From positions 1 through 41,959 of the forward strand of contig JASANZ010002071.1 of NCBI GenBank assembly GCA_030849805.1: 41,959 nucleotides of DNA, in the 5' to 3' direction. The translations under genes and the position numbers were made by a program. The stretch comes from Sergeia podlipaevii (lineage: Eukaryota > Euglenozoa > Kinetoplastea > Trypanosomatida > Trypanosomatidae). The notes below the pieces were generated by a model that saw only the letters and a program-made list of their open reading frames with translations, was not told the DNA's origin and made no database searches. Shown here in pieces: positions 37,591 to 41,959 of the stretch (the stretch's first letter is position 1; each line of letters begins with the position of its first letter).

Positions 37591-38687
37591 GCAAGAGAGA
37601 GAAACATGCGCATGGTCGCGTATAATTGTACGGTAGTGCTTGAGTGAAGAGCGATGCTGAGTAACACACATTTTGCGCAGTTATCATCACGATTTTTTTT
37701 TTTTTAAGAAGAAAGAAAGTTTTATAAAAAGCAATATATCATTTTGCTTGTTCTTGAACTATTTCTGTTCTTTTTTTTTGATTTTACTGAATTTTGACTA
37801 TTATCTCCACTCTGTCGCTCTCTCCTCTTTTTTTTTTTGCTCCACATAGTACTTGAGTTTTTTTTAATTCTCTTCTTGTGTGTGAGTGTCCTTGCACAGC
37901 TGTGTGCTGTAGTTGCTCGCTTATATACACGTATTTTAATCTTTATTTTTATTTGTTTATTTTTGCGCACAGAGGTGACGTGCCTTCTGCCACGCTGCTT
38001 TGGTAGTATAGTTACGTATTTTTTGAGTGTTTACAATTAGCGAAAACAAAAACGAAAGAAGGGGCCGAATATTGGTATATTGAACCACACTCACACATTA
38101 ATATATAACACGTTGAAGAAGTCAGCAAATAACTAGTTTTTTTGCTTTTATTTTTTCATCATCACAATATTCAAAGGAGAATACACACCGAGGCACGTTA
38201 ACTTGGTGTTAATTTTTTTTCCTCTTGTCCGTTTTTTATTTTTATTTTTTTTATTATCATTATTATTATTATTGTCTACATTGTTATACTGGGATTGCGA
38301 AGGCCTATACGCGTCAAGTATTTTTGTGTTAGCATTAGGTGACTTGCTCTTGTATACACACAGACCGTAAAATATAGTGTGTTAAGAGAGAGAAGAGTTT
38401 GTTCTTGAGTGGTTAAGGTAGGGTAACGTATATAGATATAATAGCCACCCCTCACGTGCATACGTACATACCCAACTACTACTACTACTGCACGCTGTAG
38501 AGCTCTTCAAGTCGCTGTTTCTGCATTTTTTTTTTTGGTGTCGCTATTAAAGTAAACATTTATTTTTGTTTTCCTACTCTACACAGCATAGTGTAGCTTA
38601 GCACAGAAAGGGCATTTTTCAGCGAGTCGTATTTTTTTTTCTCTTTTTTCTTTCTTTCTCGTACAGGAACAACGCTAAAAGCACTGT
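37591..38687. other. T-rich intergenic region
   Basis: About 1.1 kb with T runs near 37692, 37772 and 37829, ATT repeats near 38250-38273, (CTA)n near 38476-38488 and the pyrimidine tract leading into the next gene. No convincing ORF or RNA. Confidence 0.6.
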
Positions 38688-38734
38688 TCTCTTTTTCTTT
38701 TTTTTTTCTCTTTCTCTCTCTCTCTCGACATTAG
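38688..38734 (+). promoter_or_regulatory. Strong candidate spliced-leader acceptor for the LRR gene
   Basis: About 38 nt of uninterrupted pyrimidines, ending (TC)n, lead to GACATTAG with the AG at 38733-38734. Only four leader bases (ctct) remain before ATG 38739. This is the clearest acceptor of the window and supports that start. Confidence 0.7.
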
Positions 38735-38738
38735 CTCT

Positions 38739-41700
38739 ATGGGCTGCGAGAATTCATCCATGTCAAACTCAGGATCCTCCAGCTCCGACTCCCCAACTTT
38801 TGGCACGGGTGTACATGTTGGACGCGCAGGTAATGTGGACCTTGCTGGCCGAAAGATGGAGTTTCTTGGACTCAAAATAGTGAACATGATTGCCAATGAC
38901 GATCTACACCGCACCGCCACATCACTCACGCTCACCGACAACCGGCTTTATACGCTGGGCAAAGAGCTCACCTGCTTGCCGAAGCTGGAGGAAATTGACA
39001 TGGATCAGAATATGTTTCAGCGTTTGCCAGAAATCTTTACTCAGATGGCCATGTTGTGGCGCATCAATGCAAGCTCTAACCCGCTTGATGCTCAGAAAGG
39101 ACTTGATATTGCACCTCGCATGGAAAGCTTGCGCTCCATCACACTTTGTAACTGCAGCTTCATCGCTTTCCCTGCTCGTCTGCTTGAGTGTGCGAAGCTG
39201 GAGGTTTTGGACCTTTCTGATAATCCGAAAATGCCCTTCACAAATGTCAACCTGGCCTCGCTTCCGCAGCTCAACTCACTCAATGTAGCAAACTGTGGTT
39301 TAAAGGGAAACGTGCTACCTATTGGCATACGGCGCGTCACCACGATGAAAGCACTTGATATCTCAGCAAACGAGCTCACGTTTGACAGTGACAAGTTCTT
39401 TGGCCACAACCTGGCAGCCACGATTGATGAGCTTCACCTGCGTCAGCTTAACCTGACCGCTGTGCCGCCTATCGTCGTAACACTGAAGAAGCTCAACTAC
39501 TTGGACCTCGCAGAGAACCCGATTGAGACGCTCGATGTCCTTGCCGGCCGCGTGGTGAAGCGTTTGCCACGTGTGGGCAGTAACGGTACTATAGCGAGCT
39601 TAAACGCAGTAGCGCAACACGTGACTCCGGTGGCTGCGGCGAGCAAGGCGTCTGGGCTCACTGAAACTAGCGCGGGTGGTGGCGGCTCCATGCCTAGTCA
39701 TGCGGTTGGAAGCTCACCCATGGTGCCTGGTGGCGCAAGCGGCGTTAACAGCGGCCGTAAGGACGATGACGCGAACTCTGTCTATTCGGACGGCCGCGCC
39801 AGTACGACGAGTAAGATGAGCATGAGCAAGTTGAGTAAGGCAGGCATGATTGCGCATGTGTCCACGCCGCTGCCGGTGAAGAAGCTTTCGTTACGTGCGT
39901 GTAACTTGCGAACAGTGCCCAAATACTTTCACAAGTTGATTAATTTGGAGGAGCTCGATCTTTCCGATAATGATCAGCTCGATGACCCGAACATGACTCT
40001 GTTTTCGTTGCAGAATCTTCGCGTGCTCAACATTGTTGGGTGCCCGTTTGCGGTTGACCCCACAACCAGTAGAAGCGAGTGGTTCGACATGGCGAAACTC
40101 AACAATCTTCGCGAACTCTCATGGGAGCTATGGCGCGGCAACCACAACACAAGTCCATACCGCACGAGGATCCCACTGGAAATCTGTGGCTTGCGCTTAC
40201 AGAAGATCAACGAGCTGAAGCTGAGACCCAATTTGTTTGTAGGAGACACCATTGAGACGGTGACGAACCTCCTGCGCGATGGCTACTTCAAAGTAGATCT
40301 GTGTATCGATGACAACACCGTCTATTCTTACATCGACGCTGTGAAGATTTTCTTGAAAGGGGAGCAGTTTTTCTTTCCCCGTGACGTTCACCCACCCGCA
40401 GTAGGTGGTGCAAAGAAGGAGCAGAAAGGCACGCCGACGGTGCACGGCAAAGAGCTCGGTGATCTGCACCTGCGTATTTCTATCCACCGCTACATATTTT
40501 TCCTCGCCATGCAGGCCGCTAATTACGATGCAGTGATTGTGCCCCCGCTGGATGTCATGATCATACACTACGCACAGCTTGCAACGAACCCGGTGCAGTA
40601 CCGACTGGACTGCGAGTCTGTCTGCGGTCGCATATTGAACTGCAATTATCGAACTTTCTTCTTGGAAGCGGCGAAGAACCCGACAACCGCGAAGGACGCG
40701 GTGGCGGCGAGCAAGCGTGTGTGGAACTTGATGGTGCGCTCCGCACAAACTGATCTTAACTGGCTGCGATACGATTTCTGGGAGAAGCGCTCGCGTGCTA
40801 TTGCCGCGGCACTCCATGCATCAGCAGCGGGAGTACCGGCAGAATCAATGGTTGCTACGAGTGTGACCCATACGCTCCCTCAGACCCTTATTGGCGTTAC
40901 CACAGATGCTATGTTTGCCGATTTCGTTGATTTGAGAAGTATTGACTCTGCACACGATCTCTCTGGCGTGCTGGATCAAGCCATCACATCCCACTTTTTA
41001 GAGCAGGGCGACGACATTTTTAGGGAGTCCGTTGAAGTCTTTTACCAGATGAATCACAGTTTTGTGGCGCACGAGGACACACTTCGCTCACTGACGCTGG
41101 ACTGGAATCGATATGTCAAGTATGTTGCACTTTACTCATACCACTCCATGATCAGTAAGGAACGTAATAATACAGATTTTGATGACGACTACGGCAGTAT
41201 TCCGGATAACCGTCGGATTTCTTCATTGCTCGGACCTCACTACGATGCGATGGAAAACACAAGCTTTACAGGGCCTTCCACGTACCTCCCACAGCCCAAC
41301 ATGCGCGCGGACTTCGATCGCCAACGGTCAGGCACTGGGCTATCTAAACGATCCTCATCCTATCTTTCGGCAGCGCCGAAGAAAACCAAGTCGATGCTGC
41401 GTGTGCAGACCATACAGAACATGAAAGTGTCTCCAGTTCCTACTGTTGGCCTCACGCTTCTTATTTACGCCCACCGCACCACTCAGGTAAAGTATTTCCA
41501 GATGCTTTCTCTCTTTGGTATTGAGGACTCTGACATCACATGGGCGGACTCGCAGGATATTGAAGAGCAAACAAAGCGGGCTTGGAGGGCTCTGTATGAT
41601 GAATCTTACGTGGGAAACTCCGATTGCTATGTCTTCCGCTGCAGCACAGTTGGTGTTATGTGTCCGATGACGGAGCATCATGAAATGCAAGGGACGATGG

Positions 41701-41852
41701 TGCCCTTTGCGAACACGCCTTATCACAGTGAAAGCGATTATCACCCTAATATCAAACCTAAAGGATCTAGCGTACGCAATCCAAAGGCCTCTCGTGATGG
41801 TGATAAGCATGTACTGCTTTGCAGTGCCGACACTGAATATGGAGTTTTCTAA
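38739..41852 (+). CDS. Leucine-rich-repeat protein with N-terminal dual-acylation motif
   Basis: A 1037-aa protein. It starts MGCENSSMSN: Gly2 followed by Cys3 and Ser6 is the classic signal for N-myristoylation plus palmitoylation, so membrane or flagellar-membrane targeting is likely (inference). LRRs occupy about residues 60-270 (LTLTDNRLYTLGKEL, LEVLDLSDNPKMPF, MKALDISANELTF, LNYLDLAENPIETL). After a Ser/Gly-rich linker of about 105 residues, a second block covers about 380-440 (KKLSLRACNLRTVPKYFHKL, LEELDLSDNDQL). Residues 441-1037 show no known domain but look largely folded, with a Ser-rich gap at about 845-890. No kinase, GTPase or phosphatase motif was found. Such proteins serve as scaffolds in kinetoplastids. 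The start is fixed by the acceptor at 38734 and by the acylation signal itself. The gene is complete, ending TAA at 41850-41852. Confidence 0.93.
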   Translation: MGCENSSMSNSGSSSSDSPTFGTGVHVGRAGNVDLAGRKMEFLGLKIVNMIANDDLHRTATSLTLTDNRLYTLGKELTCLPKLEEIDMDQNMFQRLPEIFTQMAMLWRINASSNPLDAQKGLDIAPRMESLRSITLCNCSFIAFPARLLECAKLEVLDLSDNPKMPFTNVNLASLPQLNSLNVANCGLKGNVLPIGIRRVTTMKALDISANELTFDSDKFFGHNLAATIDELHLRQLNLTAVPPIVVTLKKLNYLDLAENPIETLDVLAGRVVKRLPRVGSNGTIASLNAVAQHVTPVAAASKASGLTETSAGGGGSMPSHAVGSSPMVPGGASGVNSGRKDDDANSVYSDGRASTTSKMSMSKLSKAGMIAHVSTPLPVKKLSLRACNLRTVPKYFHKLINLEELDLSDNDQLDDPNMTLFSLQNLRVLNIVGCPFAVDPTTSRSEWFDMAKLNNLRELSWELWRGNHNTSPYRTRIPLEICGLRLQKINELKLRPNLFVGDTIETVTNLLRDGYFKVDLCIDDNTVYSYIDAVKIFLKGEQFFFPRDVHPPAVGGAKKEQKGTPTVHGKELGDLHLRISIHRYIFFLAMQAANYDAVIVPPLDVMIIHYAQLATNPVQYRLDCESVCGRILNCNYRTFFLEAAKNPTTAKDAVAASKRVWNLMVRSAQTDLNWLRYDFWEKRSRAIAAALHASAAGVPAESMVATSVTHTLPQTLIGVTTDAMFADFVDLRSIDSAHDLSGVLDQAITSHFLEQGDDIFRESVEVFYQMNHSFVAHEDTLRSLTLDWNRYVKYVALYSYHSMISKERNNTDFDDDYGSIPDNRRISSLLGPHYDAMENTSFTGPSTYLPQPNMRADFDRQRSGTGLSKRSSSYLSAAPKKTKSMLRVQTIQNMKVSPVPTVGLTLLIYAHRTTQVKYFQMLSLFGIEDSDITWADSQDIEEQTKRAWRALYDESYVGNSDCYVFRCSTVGVMCPMTEHHEMQGTMVPFANTPYHSESDYHPNIKPKGSSVRNPKASRDGDKHVLLCSADTEYGVF

Positions 41853-41959
41853 GCGGAATCGCTTATTAAATTTTTTTTTTTTTTTTGGAGGAAACTGGAC
41901 GAAAATTTTGCCAAAAGAACTGGAAACGAGGGAGGCGGGAGACGGGGGGGGGAGGGGAG

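Noticed and set aside
1..41959. Strand switch, tRNA cluster, spliced-leader array or SIDER/ingi-type retroposon
   Set aside because: No convincing minus-strand gene, no GGTTCGANTCC-type B box found by eye, no tandem array and no reverse-transcriptase or retroposon signature noticed. A tRNAscan and repeat search could still find short elements that I missed.

Overview
This window looks like nuclear DNA of a trypanosomatid (Leishmaniinae-like or a related kinetoplastid). Every convincing gene lies on the + strand, is a single uninterrupted ORF and is separated from the next by about 0.3-2.3 kb of AT-rich DNA full of T tracts and (TA)n, (TTA)n and (GA)n microsatellites. Most starts are preceded by a polypyrimidine tract and then an AG that could accept the spliced leader. 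This is how a kinetoplastid polycistronic unit is arranged. I see no strand switch, tRNA, rRNA, CRISPR array or intact transposon. From memory, and not checked, several of these genes (acyl-CoA dehydrogenase, 2,4-dienoyl-CoA reductase, glucosamine-fructose-6-phosphate aminotransferase) are also close together on Leishmania chromosome 6. I do not name a species.

Layout from left to right: the last 12 codons of an upstream gene (1-40); a medium-chain-type acyl-CoA dehydrogenase (1906-3144); a 627-aa protein with two short segments resembling TATA-binding-protein half repeats (4763-6646); a giant 2786-aa PP2C-type phosphatase whose catalytic domain is broken up by long inserts (8109-16469); a membrane-anchored peptidyl-tRNA hydrolase 2 (18723-19328); an unrecognised 430-aa protein with a helical head, a beta-rich middle and a polyQ tail (19673-20965); an FadH-type 2,4-dienoyl-CoA reductase lacking the expected active-site tyrosine (22081-24279); a TLDc-domain protein (24817-26508); glucosamine-fructose-6-phosphate aminotransferase (27368-29335); a Mob1 kinase activator (31114-31794); a 1238-aa protein with a NO VEIN/DUF3883 nuclease-like C-terminus (33874-37590); and a leucine-rich-repeat protein with an N-terminal dual-acylation signal (38739-41852).

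The genes do not form a pathway, as is usual for kinetoplastid units. The two beta-oxidation enzymes could act together in the mitochondrion. Mob1 and the PP2C may both act in cell-cycle or phosphorylation control. Because these organisms lack gene-by-gene Pol II promoters, regulation visible here is post-transcriptional: alternative spliced-leader acceptors, a possible upstream ORF before the acyl-CoA dehydrogenase, and long T-rich untranslated regions. One assembly join (a single N between two identical 24-bp copies) lies at 7474-7522.

The least explained content is the TBP-like protein, the split PP2C, the NO VEIN-like protein and the 430-aa protein. No multi-gene novel system is evident.
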